Part shown: piece by piece, positions 18,315-25,874 of the stretch
Layout of the letters: each line of letters opens with the position of its first letter
Position numbering within the stretch: position 1 is the stretch's first letter
NCBI RefSeq assembly: GCF_003049645.1
Contig: NZ_PYWK01000003.1
Location: 124,001-188,000 of the forward strand
DNA length: 64,000 nucleotides
Reading direction: 5' to 3'
Source: Metasolibacillus fluoroglycofenilyticus
GTDB taxonomy: Bacteria > Bacillota > Bacilli > Bacillales_A > Planococcaceae
The notes under the pieces: model-generated
Databases searched by the model: none
Seen by the model: the letters and a program-made list of their open reading frames with translations, nothing else
What the model was told of the DNA's origin: nothing
Made by a program: the position numbers and the translations under genes

Positions 18315-19015
18315 TACACAAGCTCCTTTCCTTGTATTTTTTCCATATGAAAGACGTTGTCACATAAGCCTTCCATGAACTCTAAATCATGAAAAATACC
18401 AATTAACGTCGTGCCGTTTGCTTTGAGCTTTTCAATTGCCTCTCGCACCTTCAATTTAGATGCTTGGTCAAGACTTGCTGTCGGTTCATCCAGCAGTAAT
18501 AAACGCGGCTCTTTCACAATAGCACAGGCAATATTTAAACGGAGCTTTTCACCGCCAGAGAACATATTCGGATAGCTATTCCATAGCGCCTCGTCTATAT
18601 CAAAATGCTTTAGTGCTTGTTGTGCCTTCGGTGTAGCCTCTGCCCTCGATACGCCTAAATCAAGCAGCGATTGCTCGACTAGCTCCAACGCTGTTGTACG
18701 TGGCATGACATTTAAAAATTGCGAAACATAGCCAATTTCATGCTTGCGTAAATAAACGACTTCACGCGCTGTTGCCTGTACTAAATCAATCGTGCCATAC
18801 GCCTCAGATTGAAATAAAATCTTGCCCTTCTGTGGCTCATATGTGCGATAAATGCTTTTTAAAATCGTTGATTTCCCACTCCCACTTTTTCCGACAATGC
18901 CTAAAAAGCTACCTTCGGGAACATGCAATGAAACGTCTTGCAATGCTGGCAATGTTCTACTTAAATGATGAATCATAAAGCTTTTATGCAAATTTTCTAC
19001 GGTTATCATCCTCAC
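18314..19015 (-). CDS. phnL: C-P lyase complex ATP-binding protein PhnL
   Basis: 233-aa ABC-type ATPase with Walker [10 protein letters not shown], signature FSGGEKLR, Walker [12 protein letters not shown] and H-loop [11 protein letters not shown]. The HDLEFME stretch and the [15 protein letters not shown] start are PhnL-like. PhnL has no membrane partner; it associates with the C-P lyase assembly or assists the PhnGHI nucleosidase step that makes ribose-1-phosphonate-5-triphosphate. It lies 6 nt after phnM and its last base is the first base of the PHP gene. Confidence 0.93.
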   Translation of the reverse strand: MRMITVENLHKSFMIHHLSRTLPALQDVSLHVPEGSFLGIVGKSGSGKSTILKSIYRTYEPQKGKILFQSEAYGTIDLVQATAREVVYLRKHEIGYVSQFLNVMPRTTALELVEQSLLDLGVSRAEATPKAQQALKHFDIDEALWNSYPNMFSGGEKLRLNIACAIVKEPRLLLLDEPTASLDQASKLKVREAIEKLKANGTTLIGIFHDLEFMEGLCDNVFHMEKIQGKELV

Positions 19016-19021
19016 ACATCC

Positions 19022-20194
19022 TTATCGATAATTCGTTCGTAAAATAACTTTACCGTCGACAATTGTTGTTGTCACAACAGGATAGCCATCTGCCATTTGC
19101 TCAATAATGATAATGTCTGCCTTTTTTTCTACTGCGATGGAGCCAATCTCATGCCCCATATTAACAGCTTTTGCAGGATTTATCGTCACAAGCTGGAATA
19201 GGGCGTGTAAGTCCTCATCATATTTACTAGCAAGCTCGAAAATACCGAGCAGCATCGCCGGTGGATAGTAGTCGCTACAAATAATATGAATAACCCCTGC
19301 CTGAATGGCCTCTGCCGCACTTAAATTGCCTGTATGCGAGCCACCTAATAAAATATTCGGTGCACCCGCTATCGTTTGTAAGCCTAATCGTGTCGCTTCC
19401 TTCGCCACATCTAACGTAATTGGAAACTCACTAATCGTCGTGCCATACGATTGAACAAGTGCTAGCTTTTGTATATCGTCATCATCATGTGAGGCAACGG
19501 CAATATTATGCGAAATCGCTAAACGACTTAGACGCTCAATATCCTCTAACGTAATTTTTTCTTTATCAATTTGCTCTTTAATTAACGTGTCTGCCTCATG
19601 CTCTGTCATTGAGCGATAGCCACGCATAATGTTTTTATATATTTCTAAATTGCGATACTGCCCTTGCCCCGGTGTATGGTCCATAAACGACAGTAAATGT
19701 ACTTTACCATCTAAAATATTTTCCTCTAACTGCTGTAATTGACCGACTGAATCAATTTCAAAGCGTGCATGTAAGCGATGACGAATTAAATGTGGCTCAT
19801 CATGCGAGGCACTGATAGCATCAACGCATTTCTGCACATTTTCGGGATTGCGAATCGCCTTATGCGAATATTTATCATCGCCATAGTATGACAATGAATG
19901 AAAGATTGTTGTAATCCCATGCGTCATTAAAATACGCTCACTTTCACGCAAGCCAATATTCATGTTCATTACTGAATTGGGACGCGGGCTAACAATCGTT
20001 TCAATATAATCTGAATGAATATCGACAAATCCCGGTGACACATAACCCCCATTGGCATTAATGACCTCTACTCCATCTAGCTGGACATCCGCTTGATGAA
20101 CAATTTGTTTAATCACCGCATCTTCAATGAGGACAACGTGGTCATATAAAAATTGCTGCTCTGTTACAATCACTCCATTTACAATGGCAATCAT
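19022..20194 (-). CDS. phnM: Alpha-D-ribose 1-methylphosphonate 5-triphosphate diphosphatase
   Basis: 390-aa amidohydrolase-superfamily enzyme that removes pyrophosphate from ribose 1-methylphosphonate 5-triphosphate, giving the 5-phosphate substrate of PhnJ. Visible ligand segments are PGFVDIHSDYIE (HxD motif), SHDDDD, and GAPNILLGGSHTGN. Length is about that of E. coli PhnM (378 aa). It follows phnK after a 62-nt gap, the largest among the phnG-to-PHP genes, and precedes phnL by 6 nt. The order K-M-L differs from E. coli K-L-M. Confidence 0.94.
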   Translation of the reverse strand: MIAIVNGVIVTEQQFLYDHVVLIEDAVIKQIVHQADVQLDGVEVINANGGYVSPGFVDIHSDYIETIVSPRPNSVMNMNIGLRESERILMTHGITTIFHSLSYYGDDKYSHKAIRNPENVQKCVDAISASHDEPHLIRHRLHARFEIDSVGQLQQLEENILDGKVHLLSFMDHTPGQGQYRNLEIYKNIMRGYRSMTEHEADTLIKEQIDKEKITLEDIERLSRLAISHNIAVASHDDDDIQKLALVQSYGTTISEFPITLDVAKEATRLGLQTIAGAPNILLGGSHTGNLSAAEAIQAGVIHIICSDYYPPAMLLGIFELASKYDEDLHALFQLVTINPAKAVNMGHEIGSIAVEKKADIIIIEQMADGYPVVTTTIVDGKVILRTNYR

Positions 20195-20256
20195 GGCAAG
20201 TCTCCTTATTAATTAAATTTCTATCTGTTAGCTTGTACTAGGGTAAAATTGAACTA

Positions 20257-21093
20257 TTATAACAATGAATAAACTAGCTGCTGCGTATAGGCATGCTGTG
20301 GGTCCTCTAATACTTGGTCTGTCAAGCCATGCTCTATAATCTGACCATTGAGCATAACAATTGTGCGGTCTGCAAGCATACGTATAACAGCTAAATCATG
20401 TGAGACAACTATCATTGAAATATTCAATTCACGTTGGATTGACTTAATTAAATCAAGCACATCTGCCTGTACTGATAAATCTAGCCCTGTCGTCACCTCA
20501 TCAAGCAATAAAACAGGTGGGTTATTGGATAAAGCTTTGGCAATTTGTACCCGCTGCTGCATACCACCTGAAAAGTTTTTAGGTGCTTCCTTGCTACGGA
20601 AAAGCGGAATATTGACATGACCGAGTAGCTCTAAGCTGCGATTTTCCATATTGCGCACATGACGATTCCCTGCAGCAATTTGCTTTTCTGCAATATTACT
20701 CATCGAAGAAAACTCCATATTTAAGCCAAGCATGGGATTTTGATAAACCATGCCGAGTATTGTATTACGAATAAAACGTTGCTGCTGACGAGATTGCTCG
20801 AAAATATTTGCTGTACCATCTTTAAAATCCTTTAATAAACCAACACCACTCGTAATTTGCTCATCAAAATACAAGCTCTTCATTAAAGTTGACTTACCGC
20901 TACCACTTTCCCCAACAATGCCAAGTATTTCGCCACGATACAGCTCAAAGGAAATATCGCGACATGCATAAACTGTTTTACAAGCTGGACAATAATTTTT
21001 TTCTAACCGAACATTCTCGCCTCGACAATGGCTACAGCCCTTTCCATACTGCTTTGATAGCTTGTGAACTTGTAAAATTGGTTGCTCCCTCAT
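20257..21093 (-). CDS. phnK: C-P lyase complex ATP-binding protein PhnK with Cys-rich insertion
   Basis: 278-aa ABC ATPase that in E. coli binds the PhnJ face of the C-P lyase core. Walker A GESGSGKST, signature FSGGMQQR, Walker B LLLDEVTTGLD (Val for Pro after Glu) and H-loop VVSHDLAVIR are present. Between the first strand and the Walker A motif it holds an insertion absent from E. coli PhnK, with Cys20, Cys23, Cys35, Cys38 and Cys44 in the spacing CxxC-x11-CxxC-x5-C, resembling a zinc ribbon or metal knuckle. The start overlaps the phnJ end by 4 nt. Whether the insertion is common in Gram-positive PhnK was not tested. Confidence 0.93.
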   Translation of the reverse strand: MREQPILQVHKLSKQYGKGCSHCRGENVRLEKNYCPACKTVYACRDISFELYRGEILGIVGESGSGKSTLMKSLYFDEQITSGVGLLKDFKDGTANIFEQSRQQQRFIRNTILGMVYQNPMLGLNMEFSSMSNIAEKQIAAGNRHVRNMENRSLELLGHVNIPLFRSKEAPKNFSGGMQQRVQIAKALSNNPPVLLLDEVTTGLDLSVQADVLDLIKSIQRELNISMIVVSHDLAVIRMLADRTIVMLNGQIIEHGLTDQVLEDPQHAYTQQLVYSLL

Positions 21094-21938
21094 TGCTTCA
21101 CCGCCACCTTTCGCGCCAGTACCTCTTCCATATAGCTCGTATCATTACATAAATAGTATGTTTCGCCTGTTTCCTCATCTGTTAACTCATCTAAGAAAAC
21201 ATTCGATAAGCCTGTTTCACGGCAAATTTTCCCTGCAAATTGCTCCACTACAAATGGATAGTCCTCAAAGGCAAGTGATTGCACATTAGTGTAAGGGGGT
21301 ACAGCATAAATTTTCTTCTCACGCCCTGCCCCAAATAGGATAAGCGCTTCGTTGTGATGAATTTTTGGATTATCAAAGCGCGGAATCGGACTTGGATTCA
21401 TTACATAGCGCCCATTTACTAGCACAGGATAATCGGCTCCTTGTGATGTTTGGTTATAACGCATAATTTGCTCAAAAAGCATTAAATAAGCGCCGCTATA
21501 TTCCTTTTCTGCATGATAACGCTTCGTTTTATATTCACTGCGCTCAATTGCACGCAATGGCTCTGGCTCTGGCACTTGCAATACAAGAATTTGCTCCTTT
21601 GTAAGTGGCACCTCTGGAATACGATGACGTGATTGAACAATCGATGCCTCCTGCGTGTGCGTTGTCGTTTGAACACCTGTTGTTTTTTGTACAAGCTTTT
21701 TAATATTGACTGCATTGACCGAGTCATCTGCTCCTTGGTCAATTACTTTCAACGTATCCTCCTTACCAATAAGCGCCAATGTCAATTGCAGGCCACCTGT
21801 TCCCCAGCCACGCCCAATCGGCATTTCACGCGAGGCAAAGGGGACTTGATAACCGGGAATCGCAACGCCCTTTAATATCGCACGTCGTATTTCCTTTTTC
21901 GACTGCTCATCTAATAATGCGAATGGCACTTCTCTCAT
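21090..21938 (-). CDS. phnJ: C-P lyase PhnJ homologue lacking two of four conserved cysteines
   Basis: 282 aa, colinear with E. coli PhnJ (281 aa), the radical-SAM enzyme that cleaves the C-P bond. The radical Gly (E. coli Gly32) is kept as Gly29 in AIPGYQVPF, and GWGTGGLQLT and NPSPIPRFDNPK are conserved. E. coli has CX2CX21CX5C (Cys241, 244, 266, 272). Here Cys239 and Cys264 occupy positions 241 and 266 at exact spacing, but 244 is Thr242 (ACA at 21215-21213) and 272 is Met270 (ATG at 21131-21129). No other Cys exists in the protein. By the E. coli model it would lack one cluster ligand and the catalytic thiyl Cys. The frame overlaps phnI and phnK by 4 nt each and shows no other damage. Confidence 0.93.
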   Translation of the reverse strand: MREVPFALLDEQSKKEIRRAILKGVAIPGYQVPFASREMPIGRGWGTGGLQLTLALIGKEDTLKVIDQGADDSVNAVNIKKLVQKTTGVQTTTHTQEASIVQSRHRIPEVPLTKEQILVLQVPEPEPLRAIERSEYKTKRYHAEKEYSGAYLMLFEQIMRYNQTSQGADYPVLVNGRYVMNPSPIPRFDNPKIHHNEALILFGAGREKKIYAVPPYTNVQSLAFEDYPFVVEQFAGKICRETGLSNVFLDELTDEETGETYYLCNDTSYMEEVLARKVAVKQ

Positions 21939-23023
21939 AGCATTTTGCCCTCCCTTTTAATCGCCCTCATTTGCTCAAGCTTCGATTGGAATGTGACATA
22001 ATGAGGCATTTTTAAATGCGAAATAAAACCTGTCGACTCAATCGTATCTATATGCAGTAACACAAATTCCTCATCATGAATCGCTGTATCTCCCCCGACC
22101 TCTAATGCATGGTCAACGATAGACATGGCAATTGCCTTCGTTTCATTTTGACCGAAGCATGCACCGTAGCCCACATCAAATTCCACTACTTGCTTATCTT
22201 CTCCATTGACATTCACTGGAATAAATGATTCTACCTCTGTTAGCTTAATTGCTCCAATATAATACGGGTCGTCCCCATCATCTAACGCAACGTGAATTGA
22301 CTGCCACCCAACTCTTACTTCCCCAACTGTTGGATGTGATGCACCATAGCCGCGCAAGCCTGCATAGCCAAGCGATGTAACAGTGCCTGTTTGCCCACGC
22401 GTTAATGTTTGTAAACGCTGGGAGCGATTTGTCGGGAAAGCTATGCTCTCCTTTGTAATATCACTTGGCTCAGCATCATTTTCAGGAAACTCTCGGATTA
22501 ACCCTTCCTGACGCAAATAATCCATCACTTTTGGTAATTTTTCCAACTGTAAAACACTATTGTCTGGCACTTCAATCGCTTCAAATTCAGCCTTTTGTGC
22601 TGCTACATCTTCTACTGTTTCCTGCAATAAATCGAAATTCAGTAAGCGGTGTAAATAATCATGAGATGCACCTAAAATTTGACCACCTGGAATATCTTTA
22701 AAGCTAGCTGAAATGCGACGTAAAACAAACATGCTTCGCGCATCTGTAGTCGTTGAATAATACAATCTCGGCAATGTCGAACGATGGGCACGTAGTAAAA
22801 AAATTGCCTCCTCCACATTGCCCTCGCTTTGCTTCATCGCAAGCGCCGCTAACTGCTCACTGTATAGACTACTCTCTGACATCACTTGGTCTAAAAAACC
22901 CCGCATTGTCGCCTGTAATGTTTCAACAGCCACAAAGGCCCCATCTTTAACTCGCTCATACTGTAAATGCTCTAATGATGCCTCAATCGCCTCAGCACCA
23001 CCACGTACCGCTACATATGCCAT
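21935..23023 (-). CDS. phnI: C-P lyase core subunit PhnI
   Basis: 362-aa subunit, near the E. coli length (354 aa). In E. coli PhnI with PhnG, PhnH and PhnL transfers the methylphosphonate to the ribose of ATP, releasing adenine. Recognisable family blocks: GGAEAIEASLEHLQYER at the N-terminus, GYAGLRGYGASHPTVGEVRVG in the middle and FDVGYGACFGQNETKAIAMSIVDHAL near residue 290. It starts on the last base of phnH and overlaps phnJ by 4 nt, so GHIJ are translationally coupled as expected for subunits of one complex. Confidence 0.95.
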   Translation of the reverse strand: MAYVAVRGGAEAIEASLEHLQYERVKDGAFVAVETLQATMRGFLDQVMSESSLYSEQLAALAMKQSEGNVEEAIFLLRAHRSTLPRLYYSTTTDARSMFVLRRISASFKDIPGGQILGASHDYLHRLLNFDLLQETVEDVAAQKAEFEAIEVPDNSVLQLEKLPKVMDYLRQEGLIREFPENDAEPSDITKESIAFPTNRSQRLQTLTRGQTGTVTSLGYAGLRGYGASHPTVGEVRVGWQSIHVALDDGDDPYYIGAIKLTEVESFIPVNVNGEDKQVVEFDVGYGACFGQNETKAIAMSIVDHALEVGGDTAIHDEEFVLLHIDTIESTGFISHLKMPHYVTFQSKLEQMRAIKREGKML

Positions 23024-23595
23024 TAATTCGTCACCTCACTGATAGTCGTTGTGCGAGGGAGAGCAATAACCCGTCCGCTACGCTCAATAAAAATACAGTC
23101 AATACCGAGCGGAAATTCTTTGTTTTTACTTGCACGTAATGCTAAAAATTCCTTACATACAGCAAGTTCAACATTTTCTACTGTAGCAATACCTGGACCT
23201 GTTAGCTGTGCTACAATCGTTGTTGTCGCCTCATCTAGCTCCATAATAATCGTCGCAGATTTTTGAGGGTCAATTAAATTACCGACTTTGGCTAACTCAA
23301 CCGCCTTTAATAGCTGCTGTCGCTCCGCATCATGAGGAATAATAATGAAGTCAGCCTGCTCTAAAGGCTCAATTTGCCCACCTGTCAATGCCCGTAATGA
23401 TTGATTAATTTCTCGATGCTCATTAGCTGTTTGAAAGCTTACTTCACCGTCTAGCAATGACCTACAGACTGTCACCGTTTCTCCATATAGGTTATTCACT
23501 GTATGACTGCTTTCCAACTTTCCTGCTGTACCAGGTCTTGCAAAACAATTTAGCAATATACGAAATGCACGTTGTGTAAAATGTACGGCTTCCAT
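23023..23595 (-). CDS. phnH: C-P lyase core subunit PhnH
   Basis: 190-aa subunit of the PhnGHIJ core. Family marks: N-terminal FRILLNCFARPGTAGKLE, and TIVAQLTGPGIATVENV near residue 135, then FPLGIDCIFIERSGRVIALPRTT at the end. The E. coli protein is 194 aa. PhnH is a PLP-transferase-like fold without cofactor and is required for the nucleosidase step. It begins 11 nt after phnG with GGAGGAGC as ribosome site and shares one base with phnI. Confidence 0.94.
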   Translation of the reverse strand: MEAVHFTQRAFRILLNCFARPGTAGKLESSHTVNNLYGETVTVCRSLLDGEVSFQTANEHREINQSLRALTGGQIEPLEQADFIIIPHDAERQQLLKAVELAKVGNLIDPQKSATIIMELDEATTTIVAQLTGPGIATVENVELAVCKEFLALRASKNKEFPLGIDCIFIERSGRVIALPRTTTISEVTN

Positions 23596-23606
23596 GCTGC
23601 TCCTCC

Positions 23607-24032
23607 TTAAGTAGCCATCGTATCGAAATTGACTTTTGTTCGCTCGATGGATTGTTTAATTTTCTGCTGCTTCGTGTGAAGTTGCTCAGCTAACACCTCA
23701 AAATGCGACGCCCATATAAGCGTTTCTGGTAGCTGCGCACTATAAGCTGCATCTATAATTGCCAATGCCTTTGACAATTCTGGCTCAGATTCCCTCACTA
23801 AGCCAACGCCATAAGCATTCCCAATCCTCACCTTCGTTTCGGTAACCAATACTTCCCCTATATAAAACAATGATTTTTGCGCTGTTTCACGCATTTTGAC
23901 CATAATAAGTCCTTCTTTTGGTGGGCTAATTTCCTGCACCTCATATTGCTCGCAAATATTAGCTGCTAGTTGTAATGCAAGCTCTCTTCCTACTTCAATT
24001 AACAACTTTGTTCGTTCAGCTCTTTTCATCAT
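23607..24032 (-). CDS. phnG: C-P lyase core subunit PhnG
   Basis: First gene of the C-P lyase block. The start chosen is ATG 24032, five bases after AAAGGAG; an adjacent ATG and an upstream in-frame ATG (24053) are alternatives, but the latter has no ribosome site. The ~141-aa product matches PhnG in length (150 aa in E. coli) and in segments such as GLIMVKMRETAQKSLFYIGEVLVTE and the GNAYGVGLVRE turn. PhnG is a small core subunit in the PhnGHI ribosyltransferase reaction. The upstream region holds a palindrome and Pho-box-like repeats, described separately. Confidence 0.92.
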   Translation of the reverse strand: MMKRAERTKLLIEVGRELALQLAANICEQYEVQEISPPKEGLIMVKMRETAQKSLFYIGEVLVTETKVRIGNAYGVGLVRESEPELSKALAIIDAAYSAQLPETLIWASHFEVLAEQLHTKQQKIKQSIERTKVNFDTMAT

Positions 24033-24063
24033 GCCAGCTCCTTTCAACACCATCCTAACTTGT

Positions 24064-24134
24064 CGCCAAGCTGCCTAGTGAAAAGGTTTCGTGAAGAATA
24101 TGTAAAGACTCTTTACAAAAAAGGCGCCAAGCTG
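24064..24134 (-). promoter_or_regulatory. Upstream region of phnG: palindrome, Pho-box-like repeats, direct repeats
   Basis: Three elements overlap here. (1) Palindrome GTAAAGACTCTTTAC at 24102-24116 (6-bp arms, 3-bp centre), a candidate GntR/PhnF operator. (2) On the minus strand the hexamers TTTACA (24106-24101), TTCACG (24095-24090) and TTTTCA (24084-24079) are each separated by exactly 5 bp, like PhoP boxes of Bacillus. (3) CGCCAAGCTG is repeated directly at 24064-24073 and 24125-24134. A clear -10 could not be fixed. Control by phosphate starvation and/or phosphonate is inferred. Confidence 0.45.
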
Positions 24135-24207
24135 TAATGCTATAGAGATATTTCGGAAAAAACTTTAAAGTTCACGTTTTCAGCCTGTCAAAGATTGCAC
24201 AGGGCTA

Positions 24208-24413
24208 GAGTTGTCCGAAAAGCCCATTTTGTTTGACACTGCATTGAAATCAATGTTTTCATCACTTCCCTTTTACTGAAGGAGAACGCTGCTAAAGCCA
24301 ATGTTCCTCCCATTTTTAATAGAGGCGTTCTCTATTTATATAAATCAATTTTTTGCGAAACATCATCGCTACTGTCCAAAATGTAGGCTATGCACGGCTT
24401 TTGGGACAATCTC
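24208..24413 (-). repeat. MITE-like ~205-bp repeat, copy 2
   Basis: Starts GAGTTGTCCGAAAAGCCCATTTTG and ends with the hairpin arm TGTCCAAAATGTAGGCTATGCACGG then TTTTGGGACAATCTC. The interior blocks AAATCAATGTTTTCATC, CCCTTTTACTGAAGGAGAAC and GCTAAAGCCAATGTTC are shared with the other copies. It lies between the phnF terminator and the phnG upstream region. Confidence 0.85.
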
Positions 24414-24554
24414 TTATATTAAATATTCGCTAAACAATGCTTGTACCTGTCACTTCGCTTTCGGCACATAAAACAGTTGCTCCTGCGATTACTCGTCGCA
24501 AAGGGAACGCCTCAAAATAACTTTTCAGCCGACCCTTTATCGCTAAAAAAAAGA

Positions 24555-24593
24555 CTGCCTGAAAAGTAGAATGTTCGCCTACTTTTCAGACAG
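24555..24593 (-). terminator. Intrinsic terminator of the phnF-like gene
   Basis: 15-bp stem with one mismatch: CTGCCTGAAAAGTAG (24555-24569) and CTACTTTTCAGACAG (24579-24593). On the minus strand it is followed by TCTTTTTTTT. It lies just after the regulator's stop, so the regulator and the phn operon are separate transcripts. Confidence 0.85.
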
Positions 24594-24607
24594 CCCCTAC
24601 CTATTTT

Positions 24608-25312
24608 TCATAGTTGGAAAGAAAAACGGTCTGTACGATAAATTATTTCTGTGTACTCCAATAATTGATTTTGCTCCTTATCCCAATTGTCTGATTCAAC
24701 CTTTACAAGTGGTACGAGCACCTCACAGCCAAGCAAGGCACGCTCCAGTTCATTTGGAAATGATACTAATAAATTAGAAAAGCTGCTATGGAATTGATTA
24801 ATACCATTACTTTTATAAAAACTATACATCGACGTTAATCGATTATTTGCCTGCTTAATTTGTGGGAAATTATTAGCAATAACATAGGACCGATGAAGTG
24901 CCGCAGGTTCACCGTCAATAAAGCGCAAACGCTCCACTAAATAAATTGTATGCTCAGGTACAATTTGAGGCTTACTATAAATTGCATGGCTAGCTGGTAC
25001 ACGCTCTAATTTTGTTACGATTGATTTATAATTGCCTGTCTGCTTCCGCATTTTTTCACTAAAGCTCACATCGCCTGTCATGACAACCTCTAGCGTTTTT
25101 CGTTGATGCTTTAAAAAGCGTCCCACACCTTGCTTCGAATAAATATAGCCCATTTTTTCAATGAACTGATAGACATTGCGAATTTTAATTCTTGGTACTT
25201 TAAATTGCTCTACTAACGCTAGCTCGCTTGGCATTTTATCATCCAATGAAAATGTACCGTTCAAAATGCCTTGTAGCAAATAATCCTTCACCCGTAACTC
25301 TTCTTGATCCAC
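24608..25312 (-). CDS. phnF: GntR/HutC-family regulator, PhnF-like
   Basis: 234-aa repressor: winged-helix GntR DNA-binding domain (residues 1-70, ELRVKDYLLQGILNGTFSLDDKMPSELALVEQF) and a C-terminal UTRA ligand domain (about 85-230, EHTIYLVERLRFIDGEPAALHRSYV). The start is GTG 25312 after GAGGTG. In the first domain the usual SRxTVR recognition segment reads PRIKIRN, a divergence. It precedes the phn operon in the same direction, and PhnF-type HutC proteins commonly control phn genes, so the symbol is given by context. Likely targets are the palindrome before phnG and the inverted repeat before its own start. Confidence 0.8.
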   Translation of the reverse strand: MDQEELRVKDYLLQGILNGTFSLDDKMPSELALVEQFKVPRIKIRNVYQFIEKMGYIYSKQGVGRFLKHQRKTLEVVMTGDVSFSEKMRKQTGNYKSIVTKLERVPASHAIYSKPQIVPEHTIYLVERLRFIDGEPAALHRSYVIANNFPQIKQANNRLTSMYSFYKSNGINQFHSSFSNLLVSFPNELERALLGCEVLVPLVKVESDNWDKEQNQLLEYTEIIYRTDRFSFQL

Positions 25313-25339
25313 CCTTGTTCACCTCTACTAGATGATTAC

Positions 25340-25371
25340 TTTACGATTTTACAGCCTAACTTTATCGTAAA
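25340..25371 (-). promoter_or_regulatory. Inverted repeat upstream of the phnF-like gene
   Basis: TTTACGAT (25340-25347) and ATCGTAAA (25364-25371) form an 8-bp inverted repeat with a 16-bp centre, 28 bp upstream of the GTG start. A candidate autoregulatory operator; its AT-rich half-sites resemble GTAAA of the palindrome before phnG. Confidence 0.35.
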
Positions 25372-25503
25372 ATGTTTTAACTAACTACACAAGTGAATGA
25401 CGAGCATGCAATTTCGCTGCTAGCCTTAGTCCCCCATGCACTGCTGATGCTTTTTTGCAAAGTGTAAAGATTATATTAAGAAATTGTAATGGGGGGCGTT
25501 GCT

Positions 25504-25578
25504 ATGAATAAAAGAGAATCTTGCTTGGGTGGTCAGTTCACTAATTCGGTTGAAATACCATCCACTCTCTCACATTAG
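25504..25578 (+). CDS. Possible 24-codon small ORF
   Basis: ATG 25504 to TAG 25578 encodes 24 residues beginning MNKRESCLGG and ending STLSH, with a GGGGGG stretch 8 bases upstream. Nothing else supports it: no similarity is recognised, and it may be chance. It lies just before the 21-bp repeat array. Confidence 0.2.
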   Translation: MNKRESCLGGQFTNSVEIPSTLSH

Positions 25579-25604
25579 CGTGCGCCATTTGATTGGATTG
25601 CAGA

Positions 25605-25702
25605 TTTATTCCATGTTTTTCGAGGTTTATTCCACGTTTTCCAGAGTTTATTCCACGTTTTTTTAGGTTTATTCCACGTTTTTTCGAATTTATTCCACGT
25701 TC
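25605..25702. repeat. Five-unit array with exact 21-bp period
   Basis: TTTATTCCAYGTTT begins at 25605, 25626, 25647, 25668 and 25689, that is, exactly every 21 bp. The 14-bp core is almost invariant (one C/T change and variation at the last two bases in the last unit), while the 7 bp between cores vary (TTCGAGG, TCCAGAG, TTTTAGG and TTTCGAA). It lies in a 560-bp non-coding interval between the phnF-like gene and the MFS gene. Twenty-one bp equals two helical turns, so the cores would lie on one face of the DNA. Confidence 0.85.
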
Positions 25703-25736
25703 ATCTCAAAGTCCAAGTTAAGTGCCCTTAAAAAAA

Positions 25737-25773
25737 TGCCCAATAAACCGGCAATTAGACGGTTTATTGGGCA
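25737..25773 (-). terminator. Intrinsic terminator of the MFS transporter gene
   Basis: Perfect 14-bp stem, TGCCCAATAAACCG (25737-25750) with CGGTTTATTGGGCA (25760-25773). On the minus strand it is followed by TTTTTTTAAGGG. It serves the MFS gene ending at 25875. Confidence 0.9.
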
Positions 25774-25874
25774 GTAGTGATAATGTTTTGGCAAAAAGTT
25801 GACGCAATTAAAATAGAAGAATATTTCTCCTATATGAAAGGGAAATTACCCAATTCATTTGAAACGAAAAGTAA

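Noticed and set aside
13744-25312. Phn locus as a recent genomic island
   Set aside because: No integrase, tRNA or direct-repeat boundaries were seen, and the base composition looks like its neighbours; the repeats nearby are found all over the window.
25605-25702. CRISPR array
   Set aside because: The cores are 14 bp with 7-bp linkers; spacers of CRISPR length and cas genes are absent.
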